From contig NW_021167087.1 of the NCBI RefSeq assembly GCF_003711515.1, positions 420,557 to 484,556 on the forward strand: DNA of 64,000 nucleotides. The letters run 5' to 3'. Each line of letters begins with the position of its first letter. The stretch's first letter is position 1. The notes under the pieces are model-generated. The model did not search any database and was not told the origin of the DNA. It saw only the letters and a program-made list of their open reading frames with translations. The translations under genes and the position numbers were made by a program. Origin of the DNA: Sodiomyces alkalinus F11. Its lineage: Eukaryota; Ascomycota; Sordariomycetes; Glomerellales; Plectosphaerellaceae. This document shows, piece by piece, positions 12,192 through 23,607 of the stretch.

Positions 12192-13342
12192 CTAGCCTCG
12201 GAAAATGCCTGTCAAAGCAGCTGGTGTTCCCCTGCAAAGATCTTTGGATTGAAAATGCTGCTTGGTAAAAGTCTCCCGGCTTGCGCAGATGACGCGTGCA
12301 AATAGCTCAAACATGGCGTACAGTCGTATCCTCTGCCCTTTTCTCAACCAAAGCGAGAAGCCCCTTGATTGAAATCGATTTGAATAACAACGGTTGGTAC
12401 GCTGCGGGTGGAAAGTGCGGTTGATAAATAGACTGGGGAGCTTCAGAAACATACTCCATAAAGTCAACACCCGGGACACCTACACTTCGGATCATTAATA
12501 ATAGTAGGAATATGTTACGATGCAGATGGCACGCTTCCATCCGGAGCCTCGCACTCTGTGACCCGTGATACGTCGGTCCAGTCAATATCCTCGTCGAGAA
12601 GGTCAATGTGCTTATGCTGGCTATGAATGGTGCTGTCCGTTTTTAATGACGCATATTGATGCGTATGGTCAAATAATGCATCGTAGTCTGATTCCTCATC
12701 CATGTCCAGGGCTACGCTCAGTGGGGGCGCTTCTGTGCAAATATCAGCGATGCCGGGAGCGAGGTTGGCCATCTCCTCTTCCTCGTCACTCCCCATGGCG
12801 TATTCGTCTACAGGAGATTTCGGTGTCATTGTCTGCGAGCTCCCGACCTCATATTGCTGTGACGGGACTGCTGCATCAGAGGGCGGCGACGAACGTGCGG
12901 ATGTCTCTCTTTTCTGTGGTGATAGATTGACAGAGGGTCTGTCCCAACTGTGTTCAAAACCAGCTGAGCCTAATGCACAAGGCAAAGTCTCTCGGGCGCA
13001 TGGGGTCACGCCAGTAGGCAAGACATTTTCGAGGCTGGTCCCATCTGTGGCAAGAGTTCCTAATGGGGTGTTGGGCCACCAGTCCTCCATGTCGGCGAAC
13101 ACGAAATCGTAATTTTGCTCTGGGTCGGATGAGGAACCGAGGTCTTGAGACAATATCAAAGATGTAGAGCAAGGAAGACCAAGACGATTCTTGCCTTCTG
13201 AGGTCTCGCTACAAGGGTTGTAAAGAATGAAATCCGGGGCATCGGGGTGGTCCGCTCGGCGTCGCTTTGCTTGGTTGGTTATTGTCCCGGTCCGCTTCAC
13301 GCCCCGGACATTAGGGGCAAACTCAGAGGCCGCGCACATATT
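12192..13342 (-). CDS. Uncharacterised acidic protein with conserved-looking C-terminal segment
   Basis: Proposed CDS: exon 1 13342-12519, intron 12518-12433 (86 nt, GTAACA...CCCCAG), exon 2 12432-12192, giving 354 residues. The start is the ATG at 13342. Further upstream the frame is open to 13429, but a likely leader intron (13440-13369) places a stop just before it. Exon 1 encodes a low-complexity Ser/Asp/Glu-rich protein with a basic patch (NQAKRRRADHPDAPDF) and an acidic helix (GSDEEEEMAN). Exon 2 encodes a compact segment containing LYAMFELFARVICASRE and TKQHFQSKDL, which looks like a conserved fungal C-terminal domain that I cannot name with certainty. Retaining the intron gives a stop at the donor (TCG TAA). 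A different frame of the same 3' region (12307-12606) is also open, so the 3' structure needs RNA support. Confidence 0.55.
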
Positions 13343-14228
13343 CGGATGTCGGGAGATCACATCGAAACCTAGACACAATGAATGCATGAGAGCTTTGAAG
13401 ATGCTTGATGTATCGATTTCCGAAGGCAACAGATACTTACATGTTCATTCTGATAATTTGCGCCACCAGAACGGTGGAAGGAAAGGAAGAGCGGTGCGCT
13501 CGTTGACAGGGGATTCAACGAACAACCCCGAGATAAATACACGGGTCGACTCCGTGTTTCATCGAAAGATGAAGCTTCTGACAAGCACGCAAATGTGACA
13601 TGGCCGGCGATTCCTTCCAATAAGCAAAGGTACCTCTACCTTATAGATCACCAGGTATTATGACTCGATGAGAACAAAGACGTCCGTACCTGTTAATACC
13701 ACGAAGTCAAGTCTGAGGAAGGAACGATGGTAGTGGAAGCAGGTAATTAGCACCGTACTAAGGTACCTACTACCCTAAGGTAAGGTATTCAGTATGAACA
13801 CCTCCCCCGCTTTATCTAGCCACAACCGTGACGTCATTCACAGCGGAGTTTCTCTCTTCCTTCTCGAGGCCAAGCCACCGTCCTACCCCGCCCTGAGGCT
13901 GTTAACGAGATCCCCCCATTCTTGGTTCCACCAATCTTTGAGCTGTAATCAGATGCCTCTCCTCTCGGTCCCTGCCCTGCCGTCGTCCCCTCCATGTCAG
14001 GGCAGATCGTCAAGCCACTTGCCATTTGATGGTATTCTCGGCCGTGAACTTCACCTCTGCATCTGCCTTACGAGCTTGAGTCTTGTCTCATGTCTACACT
14101 GTCAGACTCACCTTGGATAAGCTCGTATTCAAACCCGACATAGTACCGGAACTTGCCGTAGCTCGACCATACATACACCACAGGCCTATCCACCAACCAG
14201 TGTCGGCATCTGATCTTCCAGAATGTCC
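13343..14228. promoter_or_regulatory. Divergent promoter region (acidic-protein gene / LSB5)
   Basis: About 890 nt between two divergently transcribed genes, so it should carry both promoters. It has two AGGTACCT palindromes (13628-13635 and 13761-13768) inside a cluster of GGTA/TACC words at 13740-13790. A pyrimidine-rich tract toward LSB5 (about 13850-14010) is typical of fungal promoters. No TATA box could be assigned confidently. Confidence 0.5.
13369..13440 (-). other. Probable 5'-leader intron of the acidic-protein gene
   Basis: On the - strand a GTAAGT donor at 13440 and a TCTAG acceptor at 13369 bound a 72-nt segment just upstream of the chosen ATG (13342). Joining the flanks puts a TGA in the frame before the coding region, which supports a leader intron and not a longer protein. 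Confidence 0.4.
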
Positions 14229-15922
14229 ATGTTCTCACAGGTTTGTCGGACTCAACGCCTGAGACGCAGATAGCGCATGCCCGGCGCTTATCGCGAACGA
14301 CATGAAGCTGAGAACCCGTGAAGAAGAAGCCTTATTCGGCCGTCACTACCTCGATCGAGAACCTTACCAGTGAAGCCTACGAGGAGGACGACCTGAGCGG
14401 TATCATCGAGCTCGTCGAGGTCATCAAGCTCCAGGCAACAGGGCCCGCAGAAGCCGCTCGCGCCATACGCAAGAAACTCAAGTACGGCAACGTCCATCGT
14501 CAGCTTCGAGCCCTCACCCTCCTCGACGGCCTCATCTCCAATGCCGGTCCCAGATTCCAGCGCACCTTTGCCGACGAGCCTTTGCTGGAACGCCTCCGCG
14601 TCTGCGGCACTTCAAACCTATCTGACCCGGCCGTGAGGAAGAAATGCCGTGAACTATTCATCAGCTGGGCCCAGTACAAGAAAACGCCGGGCCTAGATCG
14701 CATCTCGAGACTTCAAGCTGTAAGACTCGGTCGCATGGCTCTGGGACATTCTTTGCAGTTCGGCTCGGTGTGCTGATAGAAGTTGCTGTAGGAATTGCCA
14801 AAACGCAAGCAGGTCGTCACTCAGGAAAGGTCTCGTGCCGTCCGCGAGTCTGAAAATCCCTTTGGGGACGACGAAGAAGAAGATGGCAAGCAGACCCCGG
14901 CATCTCAGGCATCTCAGACTGCCAAGGAGCCGTCCAGGTCGCCCCATGCCTGGATGGTAGGCGCCGCTAACGCTTATGCCCACAACCAACATGCGAGATC
15001 ATCGTCAGCATCTGGTGGCTCCTTCTTCGGCTCATCTTCCAAGGATAAGAGCAAGGAAAAGAGCAAAGACAAGAAGAAAAGAAAGCGCAAGCCTTTTAAT
15101 CTGGAGGCCGAAAAGGAGCAAATGAAGAGCGACATTGCGGAGTGCTCCATCGCCACCACGAACCTCAACAACACGCTACAAAGCATCAACCGCGAGAAGG
15201 AGCGCATCTCGGAAAATCAACAAGCTGTCCAGCGCTTTGAAGAGTGCAAGGGGCTGAGGAGAAAGATTCTGCGTTACGTGAGTCGCTTCCCCGGAGCGAA
15301 GACTGCCGCTCATTTGCCAGTTCTATATCTTCAGCCAGCTTACCCATACGGTTAGATACACCACGTCGAAGACGAACAATGGCTGGGCAGCCTTCTTAAC
15401 GCCAACGACGGTCTCGTCCTCGCCCTCATGACTTTCGAGCAGCTGGATCGCTCCATCGATGCCGACAGTGACTCCGACGACGAGCTGGCGGAGCAAGCTC
15501 ACCTGTATAGATGTATGCATTACCTTGATTGCCCCCTTGTCTCCTTCGCCCTGAGTCCATGTTGAGGAAGAAGCTGCATGCATCAACCCTGCATTACTAC
15601 AGCACATGTCCCGCTTTGGCTGACGGTCTCTCTAGTAATGACGGAAAAACATCAGAGAGCCGCTTCGCAATCCCCCCTAGACGTGTCCGTTTTAAACATC
15701 GGCAGTTCTAGCCCTCCCAGACCAGCCCCGCCCCCTCGCCCGTCCGACACATCAAAGCCCTTCTCGCCCGCTTCACCCACCCGTGCCGCCGGTCCCTCAA
15801 CCGCCTCGGCACATCCTCCCGTGTCGGACTCGGAGGAGGAAGTTGATGATGACGATGATAACCCCTTTGCGGATAAGAATGCTGTCACGACGCCAGCCCT
15901 GGAGAGCGAACCCCGCTGGTGA
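14229..15922 (+). CDS. LSB5: LSB5-like VHS/GAT endocytic adaptor
   Basis: Five exons: 14229-14240, 14324-14719, 14792-15277, 15356-15512, 15636-15922, giving 445 residues with all phases matching. Exon 1 is only four codons (MFSQ) and was chosen because the main frame has stops just upstream and splicing restores MFSQKKPYSAVTT. Residues about 1-140 form a VHS/ENTH-like domain (KKLKYGNVHRQLRALTLLDG, NAGPRFQRTFADEPLLERLR). A Lys-rich linker follows, then a GAT-like helical region (about 200-320). The C-terminus is Pro-rich, then acidic. Two NPF motifs (ENPFGDD and DNPFADK) could bind EH-domain proteins. Yeast Lsb5 binds Las17 and ubiquitin and links actin regulation to endocytosis. The gene converges on BiP. 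Confidence 0.88.
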
Positions 15923-16726
15923 CGGGAACAAGATTTATGCCCTTCTTTTTCCATTGTTCTTATCTTTTTCCTTCTTCTTGCTTCCATCCTCAGCTCTTTA
16001 TATAGTTGTCTCGCTCATACTTCGAGATATATCTCTCGAGATATATCTCGAAGGGTATCCTTCTCGTCTTGAGATGGTTGAGATAGCAGGGAGATTTAAG
16101 ACGATGGGGAAGATAGGCAGGACCATTAATCAATATCACATGTCATGAATCTGCCAACATTCCTGTTTGGGTCTTCATGGGGTTTCAGAAGACCGTGATG
16201 CATCATTGGGTATACGAACCTTAGATTGGCATGTTGCGCTGCCTTCAATGCATGGATACGGTCACGTCTGATAGAGTGACTTGATACCCATGCCTACGAG
16301 GCGCTCACCAACTTTGGAAGGTGAAAACGCCCCGGTGCCACGTCCTGCTAACCTGCCTCACCTGTTCAGCGTAGCTGAAGCCTCCGGAACTTCTCTACGT
16401 ATGGAACACGCCTGGACCCTTTACTTACATGGTCTCCAATCACCAGTCACGGTCGTTGTCATTGGATGGCTTTGGCAAGTGAGCATTCATTCATGTTCGA
16501 CGTACTTTACATATATGTATGGGAGGGGTGGTCCATGGGACATCCCTCTTTCATGCTCCCTGCGCCAACGAAACAAATCGCCCAGAATCCCGGGAATAGG
16601 TAGGAGTACACGATGTAGGTGAAGCCTCCCGCAGAGAGTAGGCCACTTCATTATGGTACTTGAATGGTTTTTTTTTCCTTCTCCGACGCCTGCCTGTATC
16701 AACTGCACAACGACCCATCTGCCCGA
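15923..16726. other. Convergent 3' intergenic region (LSB5 / BiP)
   Basis: About 800 nt between the stops of two convergent genes. It holds both 3' UTRs and a strong palindrome at 16020-16053. A T9 run lies at about 16669-16677, near the BiP stop. No gene was seen. Confidence 0.6.
16020..16053. repeat. 34-nt near-perfect palindrome (hairpin)
   Basis: Two 16-nt arms (CTTCGAGATATATCTC and its complement) are separated by TC. Each arm itself contains the 12-nt palindrome GAGATATATCTC. It lies about 100 nt after the LSB5 stop and could form a stem-loop in transcripts from either strand. Confidence 0.85.
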
Positions 16727-19060
16727 TTACAGTTCATCGTGAACATTGGGCTCATCGTCACCGCCCGCGCCACCAGCGCCCTGGTACAACTTGGAGGTGA
16801 TGGGGTACGCGACGTTCGAGAGCTTCTCCTTCTGCTCCTCGAAGTCCTCCGCGGTCGCCTCGGCGCCGTTCTCCTCAAGCCAGTCGGTGGCCTCCTTGAT
16901 AGCCTCGAGGAGCTGTTTTCCGCTTGTTAGCACTGCACTGTGGGTCGGGCATGTTAGGTTCGGAAAAAGAAAACTTACAGCTTCCTTGTCCTCTTCGTCA
17001 ATCTTGCCACCCATGCCCTCCTCATCGTTGACCTGGTTCTTCAGGCTGAAAGCGTAGTTCTCGAGGTTGTTACGAGCCTCAACACGCTCACGGGTGGCCT
17101 TGTCCTCCTCAGCGTACATCTCCGCCTCGGCGACCATGCGGTCGATCTCCTCCTGGGTAAGGCGGCCCTTGTCATTCGTGATAGTAATGCTCTCGCCCTT
17201 GCCGGTGGCCTTGTCGTGAGCGGAGACCTTGAGGATACCGTTGGCATCGAGCTCGAAGGAAACCTCGATCTGGGGAACGCCACGGGGTGCAGGAGGAATG
17301 CCGGTGAGCTCAAACTTGCCGAGGATGTTGTTGTCCTTAGTCATAGGACGCTCACCCTCGAAGACCTGGATCAAAACGACCGGCTGGTTGTCGACGGCGG
17401 TCGAGAAGATCTGGGACTTGCGAGTAGGGATAGGGGTGTTCCGGGGGATCAGCTTCGTCATGATACCACCAGTGGTTTCGATACCGAGGGTAAGCGGGTT
17501 GACGTCCATGAGGACAATCTCAGAGGCGGCCTCCTCGCCGGATAGAACACCGCCCTGAACAGCGGCGCCGAAGGCAACGGCCTCATCGGGGTTGATGCCC
17601 TTGGAGGCCTTCTTGCCGCCGAAAAACTCCTCAATGAGGGAGACGACCTTGGGGATGCGGGTAGAACCACCGACGAGGACAATATCGTCCACCTCGCTCT
17701 TGGACACCTTGGCGTCCTTAAGAACCTGCTCAACGGGCTTCAGGGTCCGCTTGAAGAGGTCCATGTTGAGTTCCTCGAACTTGGCGCGGGTCAGAGTCTC
17801 GGAGAAGTCGTTGCCCTGGTGGAAGGCCTCAATCTCAATACGAGCAGACATCTGGGAAGAGAGCGTCCGCTTGGCCTTCTCGGCCTCACGCTTCAGCTTG
17901 CCCATGGCCTTAGCGTCCTTGGTGACATCGACGTTGTTCTTCTTGTTGTACGCCTTGGCGAAGTGGTTGATGATACGCTGATCGAAATCTTCACCACCCA
18001 GGTGGGTGTCACCAGCCGTGGCGAGAACCTCGAAGACGCCGTCGTCTATGGAGAGCAGCGAGACATCGAAGGTACCACCACCAAGGTCGTAGACGATGAT
18101 CTGACGCTCACCATCGGTCTTGTCAAGACCGTAGGCAATGGCGGCGGCTGTGGGCTCGTTAACAATGCGGAGGACATTGAGACCTGCAATAATGCCGGCG
18201 TCCTTGGTGGCCTGGCGCTGGTTGTCGTTGAAGTAGGCGGGGACGGTAACGACGGCGTGGGTAATCTTCTTGCCCAGATAAGCCTCGGCAACCTCCTTCA
18301 TCTTGCCGAGGATCATGGCCGAAACCTCCTCGGGAGTGAGAGTCTTCTCCTCGTTACCGGTCTGAACCTGAACCACCGGCCGGTCTTCCCGAGAGATGAC
18401 CTTGAAGGGGAAGTGCTTAATGTCGGATTGGACATCCGCCTCGGAGAACTTGCGACCAATCAGACGCCTGTAGTTGTTAGCAGTTGTCGGGGCCAGGAAG
18501 AAGAGAAACGAGTGTATGCATACTTGATATCGAAGATGGTGTTGTAAGGGTTCGCCGCAGCCTGGTTCTTTGCGGCGTCACCGACCAGACGCTCATCCTC
18601 AGTAAAGGCGACATAGGACGGTGTGATACGGTTACCTGTTCAGGCTCCATGTTAGCACACGATTTCATGATCCAAGTGTTAGAAAGACCGAATTGGCAAG
18701 TACGAACCCTGGTCGTTGACAAAGATCTCGACCTTGCCCTTGATCATGGCGCCGACACACGAGTAGGTGGTACCCAGATCCTGTATAACCAATGATTAGA
18801 TATCGCAGACGGTTTTATGAGGAGCAAAAGATAGAAGTCTTGCCCCCCAATGGCACACCAGTCAACCGTTCCACGGTCAACAAGGGTGACAGGTGGCTTC
18901 TGTCAGAGGGAAGATGGGAAGAACGTACAATACCAATGACAGTGCCGTAGTCGGCATCCTGTGCCTGGGCAGTCTGAACAAAGGCGAGGGGAGAGAAAAG
19001 GAGACAGATCCAGGCCAAGAGGCCGAAGCCCAAGGCCATTGAGCTCCTTGATTTCGCCAT
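16727..19060 (-). CDS. KAR2: ER lumenal Hsp70 chaperone BiP/Kar2
   Basis: Five exons on the - strand: 19060-18929, 18780-18708, 18635-18524, 18467-16979, 16912-16727; 663 residues, the usual BiP length. The N-terminus is a signal peptide (hydrophobic core [19 protein letters not shown], then AQAQD). The ATPase domain shows [41 protein letters not shown] and [11 protein letters not shown]. The substrate domain follows and the protein ends in the HDEL retrieval signal. BiP folds and translocates secretory proteins in the ER and senses unfolded proteins with Ire1. The last intron (16978-16913) is in frame when unspliced and would insert residues after DKEA. I chose its acceptor (AAAACAG) because it restores [12 protein letters not shown]. 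Two upstream AG sites are alternatives. Confidence 0.97.
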
Positions 19061-20216
19061 GGCGATGATGTGAGGTTGGTCGGAGGGGTATCTCTTCTCT
19101 CGTATTTGCGCGCGCCAGAACACAATAAACGGTGGTGCTGAAGAAAGTGCAAAAATAAAAGAAGAAGGGAACGTGTTCGCACTGCGAGGCAACGATCTCC
19201 TCCAGCTATGGGATTGTGTGGTATGGGGGAAGAGAGTTAAGAGGTTGAAAGTGGAAGAAGTTGGGGGGGAGAAAGAGTAGGAGGCTTTAAGAATAGCTTC
19301 TTGCCAATAAAACGCCAAAATGTCAAGCTGTCCACTGCACAAAAAGGCCAGATCTCACCTTGGCTTTGCGCCACATGCGGCCAAGACCTGTTCTTTCCCC
19401 AAGTTGCCATCATGTGTGCATGTATAGCTTTGTACACTGTATAGAAGACTTAGTAAACTAGCCATGAGATTAGGTACAAGAGGTACCAGCACAGTCTGTA
19501 ATACTTCACAGCATACTGTCATGGGAGCCACAATCTTGGCTCTTTCCCTAGGTAGGTAGGTACCTACCTTATTCTACATAGGTAGGTACCGTATACTCCG
19601 TACAATGCATGGTGGGCATGGAGTCGTGGAATGCCGTATTCCAGAGACTTCCACGCTTCCCTCTTCAGGAAAGTGTCCTTTTCGACTCCGGCATCTGTCT
19701 CCGATTTTGGCCAATTTTGGTTCGAAATAACCCCTCCAATGTCTCGAAATATCTGACTTATGACAGACTCGGCCGCGTGTGGTGCGAAGTATAATGAACA
19801 CGTAGCAGAATTGCGATTTGCTGGCTACTCTAAGGTATCTACCTCAAGGTACTCCGTAGAAGGAGACGCATTAAGGTACCTACCTTTGGTAGACCACCAA
19901 ACTCCTCCTGATTCTGATTATCAACATCATGGGCAGCAGTCACGAGGACGCGGCCCCGTTCAACAGTTACTAAGGTATCCTTACAGCCTTCCCAAACCGA
20001 CATGATGGCAAGCGCGAATGCGAGGGGAAAGGCGAAGGCGATCCACGTACCCGCTTCGCCCTCCCCGGACACATTTCATGAATCGTGCATCAATTCTATT
20101 AGGACGTCATGGGTGTTATAAGGCACAGCTGTGAGTCATGGTTGTGATTTAGTATTTTCATGCTCCAATGGACATATGCATTCATGCTGCCAGAAGCTTC
20201 TGCCACACACCATATA
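19061..20216 (-). promoter_or_regulatory. BiP promoter region / HBS1 3' flank
   Basis: About 1.16 kb between the BiP start and the HBS1 stop, both on the - strand, so it contains the BiP promoter. A pyrimidine-poor/purine-rich tract lies just upstream of BiP (19220-19290 on +). Clusters of GGTAGGTACCTACC-like inverted repeats are at 19549-19602 and 19830-19885, each with an exact TACTCCGTA (19594-19602, 19850-19858). I looked for a mammalian-type ERSE and yeast UPRE (CAGCGTG) and did not find a convincing match by eye. Confidence 0.45.
19549..19602. repeat. Composite GGTAGGTACC inverted-repeat cluster
   Basis: Several overlapping GGTA/TACC words form an inverted repeat centred on AGGTACCT (19558-19565). 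A second TAGGTAGGTACC follows, then an exact TACTCCGTA. It lies about 490-540 nt upstream of the BiP ATG. Confidence 0.7.
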
Positions 20217-22866
20217 CTACTCTATCAAGCCCGCGGCGATAGTTTCGCCGCCCATGCGAAGCACAACCCTTTGCCCCGCCTCGAGGGGCACCTTGGACTC
20301 TAGCTTGACTACCACACGTGCCACCTTCCCCGGTTGAACGAGCCTGGGCTTTTTCTTCTCCACAGCTCCTGTCGTCTTGTTCAACACCGCGCGGATCTCT
20401 TGAATGCGTCCTGCAGCATGTAGACGACCACGATGGACATCCACCGGCATGGGCATCAGATGATCAAACGCAAACACCTTCATGACAAGCTCGTCGTTCG
20501 TGTGTATAGGCTCTGTTTTACTGCTGATGATGTCGCCAACTCGAATATGGATGGGGTCAATTCCATAAAGGCCGATCGAGACATTTTGTCCGGCAACAGC
20601 CCAGTCCTGCAAATCCGCGTCGACCTCGATGCATCTGACATGAGCCGACTCACCACTCGGCTGGACCACAAGGGTCTCGCCTGTTTGGACAGTTCCCGAT
20701 TCGATGCGACCTGAAACCGTCATTTGGCTGTGTTGAGACCTGAAGATTTCAGATATCGACATCCTGAATGGCCTCTGGAGGGCCCGGGTCAATGGCTCCG
20801 ACTCTTCTAGTGCCTGAAGCAATGTAGTGCCCGTGTACCATGAAAGTGCTGGATTTTCGGGTTTCCGAACAAGGTTTTCGCCGCTAAGGCCAGAGATAGG
20901 GATGAACGTGACGTTCTTGAGTTGAAATCCGTTGCCCTTCATGAAGCCAGTTACTTGTTCGGATATCTCGTTGAACCGGTCCTGCGACCAGCCAACCATA
21001 TCCAGCTTATTCACCGCCACAATAACGCGCTGCACCCCTAAACTTCTAAGGAGCAGTGCATGTTCCCGCGTTTGGCCCTTTAGACCTTTCTCAAAGGCCC
21101 CGGTATTGGCGTCAATGACCAGCACGGCAAAGTCTGCCTGACTTGCGCCGGCAATCATATTAGGGACGAAGTCCCGGTGTCCAGGGGCATCTAGAATGGT
21201 AAATCGAGTCTTATCTGTCTCGAATTGATTCGTGGCGATGTCGATGGTGACTCCACGCTCACGCTCTTCGTCTCGCTGGTCCATGACCCAGGCAAGTGCG
21301 AACGATCCCTTGCCAATCTTGTCCGCTTGGCGTTGATACCTGTCGACGAGGTGCTGTTCGACAAACTTCAACTCCAGCAGAAGCCTGCCCATAAGCGTGC
21401 TCTTCCCAGCATCGACATGGCCTGTGACGTTTAGCTGTGGGGTCGTGGCCTAAGGGGAGGACTGGCAATGGGGCTTACCAACAACCACAAAGCTGGCGCT
21501 GCGCTTATTTTGGCCTTTCGTGAACTCATGGATGACGTCTATTTTCTTGCTCTTGGCTGGAGGCGGCTCATCAAGCGAGAGGGCGTTGATTTTCTCTGCA
21601 GGAGCAGTCCCATTAGGCCTTTGCTTTGGGGAGGTCTTGGTTGACATTTTGGCTATAGCGGCACTTTTCGCTGCTGCTGCATCAAATCTGTTGGAAGCTA
21701 TCGAGGAAATCAGAGTTAGCTCTCTATTGGCTCTTCGCAAATCGCGAACCTTTGGCCTGCGCTGCGAGCACAATGTCGTCTGGGCTGGGCTGATCAAACA
21801 CCGCGGGATTGAAGAAAGACGATGAAGTGTAAGGAATCTCATAGGTATGAGCCGGCGCGGGTGGAGGGCTAGCAGATAGACCACAGAGCACTTGAGCGAA
21901 GGCAGATGGCTGAAGGGGGCGGGCCACCACACTCTCCTCCTCGGGCGTTTCGGGAGCGTGATGTTTGTCGTCTCGAGGTTGGCCCGTATCCACTGATGTG
22001 GAGTCCTGTATTGTCTGTTCAAGTCCCGAGGCGACTTCTCTGGTCCGTTCCTTTTTCCTCTGCACAAAAGACATCGACAGGTTCTTGGGGGTTGAGGATC
22101 CTGCCAACGTCTTCTGTCTTTTGGGGACAGTGTCTGGGCCTGCGGAGTTCTCGGGCACGGACTCATCGCTTATGGTGAGGGTCGAGAGCCTCTTCTGTGC
22201 TTGTGCTCGCTCGTCCAGCTCTTCCGGATTCTTATTGGCCTCGCTCTTCTTCTTTCGTGCGGCGGCAAGTGCCTGGAGCTTAGACACCTTGGGACGATCA
22301 CTGCCTCCCAGTAAACCCCCTCGAAGAAGAGGGACAGGAGGAATGAAGGTGGCCTCCCGGTGCTTGGGAATGTTTGACCATTGCACATCCCGAAAATACC
22401 AGGAAGGGGGTAGGACTTCTGCCAGAACTGAGGTAGCCGGGAATCTGGACAAATTGGAACTGTCGGTACCGTGCACCTTCCCGTCTGCCAAACGCTCAAC
22501 ATGTGCTCTCTCCTTGCCCTGGGCCGACGATAAATTATCAACCGAGCAAACTGAAAGTGACTTACTCTCTTTGGGCTTCTTGAGCTCGGTCTTCGGGGGT
22601 GGTGCGATGATTGTTTTCCGCAAGTAGCCGACAGTCTTATCGACATCGTAATAATAGTGCCACAGGGCCTCCTCAATTTGTTCTGTGGAAACCTTCCGCG
22701 CATCCTCGCCTAGGGCATCTTGAACGTCTGTTGTGCCTTTTGACAAAGCCTCTCGGTCCTCGGCGGTGAGCTGATCGCCCTCATCGTCGATGTCTGCGTC
22801 ATTTGCATCGTACTCGTCGAGGACATCCTCGTAATCCAAGTTACGCACCGCCTGGTGACGAGACAT
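20217..22866 (-). CDS. HBS1: HBS1-like ribosome-rescue GTPase
   Basis: Three exons on the - strand: 22866-21750, 21697-21479, 21421-20217; 846 residues. Introns are 52 and 57 nt; the first has a GCTAAC branch site. The N-terminal HBS1 domain (about 10-80) has DYEDVLDEYD and QIEEALWHYYYDVDKTVGYL. A low-complexity linker follows. The GTPase domain begins across intron 2: splicing reconstructs GHVDAGKSTLMGRLL, followed by DERERGVTID, DAPGHRDF and NKLD. EF-Tu-like domains II and III complete the protein. Hbs1 with Dom34 splits stalled ribosomes in no-go and non-stop decay. A GTAAGT donor inside exon 1 (about 22574) could start a further small intron in the linker, but the nearest acceptors break the frame, so I left the exon whole. 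The gene is head-to-head with CCT5. Confidence 0.93.
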
Positions 22867-23607
22867 TCTCAGTTATACCCGCCAAATATCCGCCGAATAT
22901 AGGTGACCGTTAATAGGCAAAATAGTTGGGAGTTTTTGAATGATAATCCGAGGACTGGTTACAGCTGCTAGGGCTGGTCGCATACACGGAGGGCGAAAGT
23001 AAGAGGACCGACACTATGCGTGCTTCCGGGCGAAAAAGCGGCAGACTGAAGGTTTGGGCCCGGTAGAGAGGATGGGTTAATAGCCCTATACCCGGTGAGC
23101 TTCGTTGAGCAATTTATGTTGAAGTAATGAAGAGCGAGGAAGGAAAATCCAAGATCGGGTTCGTTCAGGTTGCACGTTCAGAAGTTGGAAGCTTCACGAT
23201 TAGAGTTGGCAATTCGGCGGGGGGATGACTGTGGTGGATACCCGACGTTGCTACGTGAGTGGTGTAGGTACTCCGTACTGGGCCGTAATACCGTGTATCG
23301 TCAGGTATCTTTCAGTTGTACTGCGTAATTGCCTTATCTCAGTTGATGGCGGGGTAGTTCTGGAAGGGCAGGCGGTGAGTAGTTTCGGAATATTGAGGGG
23401 CCGGCCCACCGAAACTTGTCAAGCTCCAATCTTTGTTTGCAGGTGCTGACTGTGCTATTGTAGGCAGGTACCAAGGGGTATGCACAAATTTTGGGCAAGC
23501 CAACTACAGGGACATTTCGGAGCTGATATATCGTAACCACCATCGTGTTCTCCAGGTCTCTCAGTTATATCATCAGCTGAGCCTGTCGAATACAGTTAAC
23601 TTCCAAG
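22867..23607. promoter_or_regulatory. Divergent promoter region HBS1 / CCT5
   Basis: About 740 nt between two divergent starts. It contains an exact TACTCCGTA (23269-23277). No clear TATA box or shared upstream element could be defined by eye. Short frames on + (23225-23449, 23433-23621) lack support. Confidence 0.6.

Noticed and set aside
17819..18547. 242-codon open frame on + antisense to BiP
   Set aside because: It mirrors the codon structure of the strongly conserved BiP exon on the - strand; no domain of its own.
22528..22574. Possible 47-nt intron in HBS1 exon 1 (GTAAGT...CCCAG)
   Set aside because: Splicing it shifts the frame and gives an early stop, while the unspliced frame stays open into conserved sequence.
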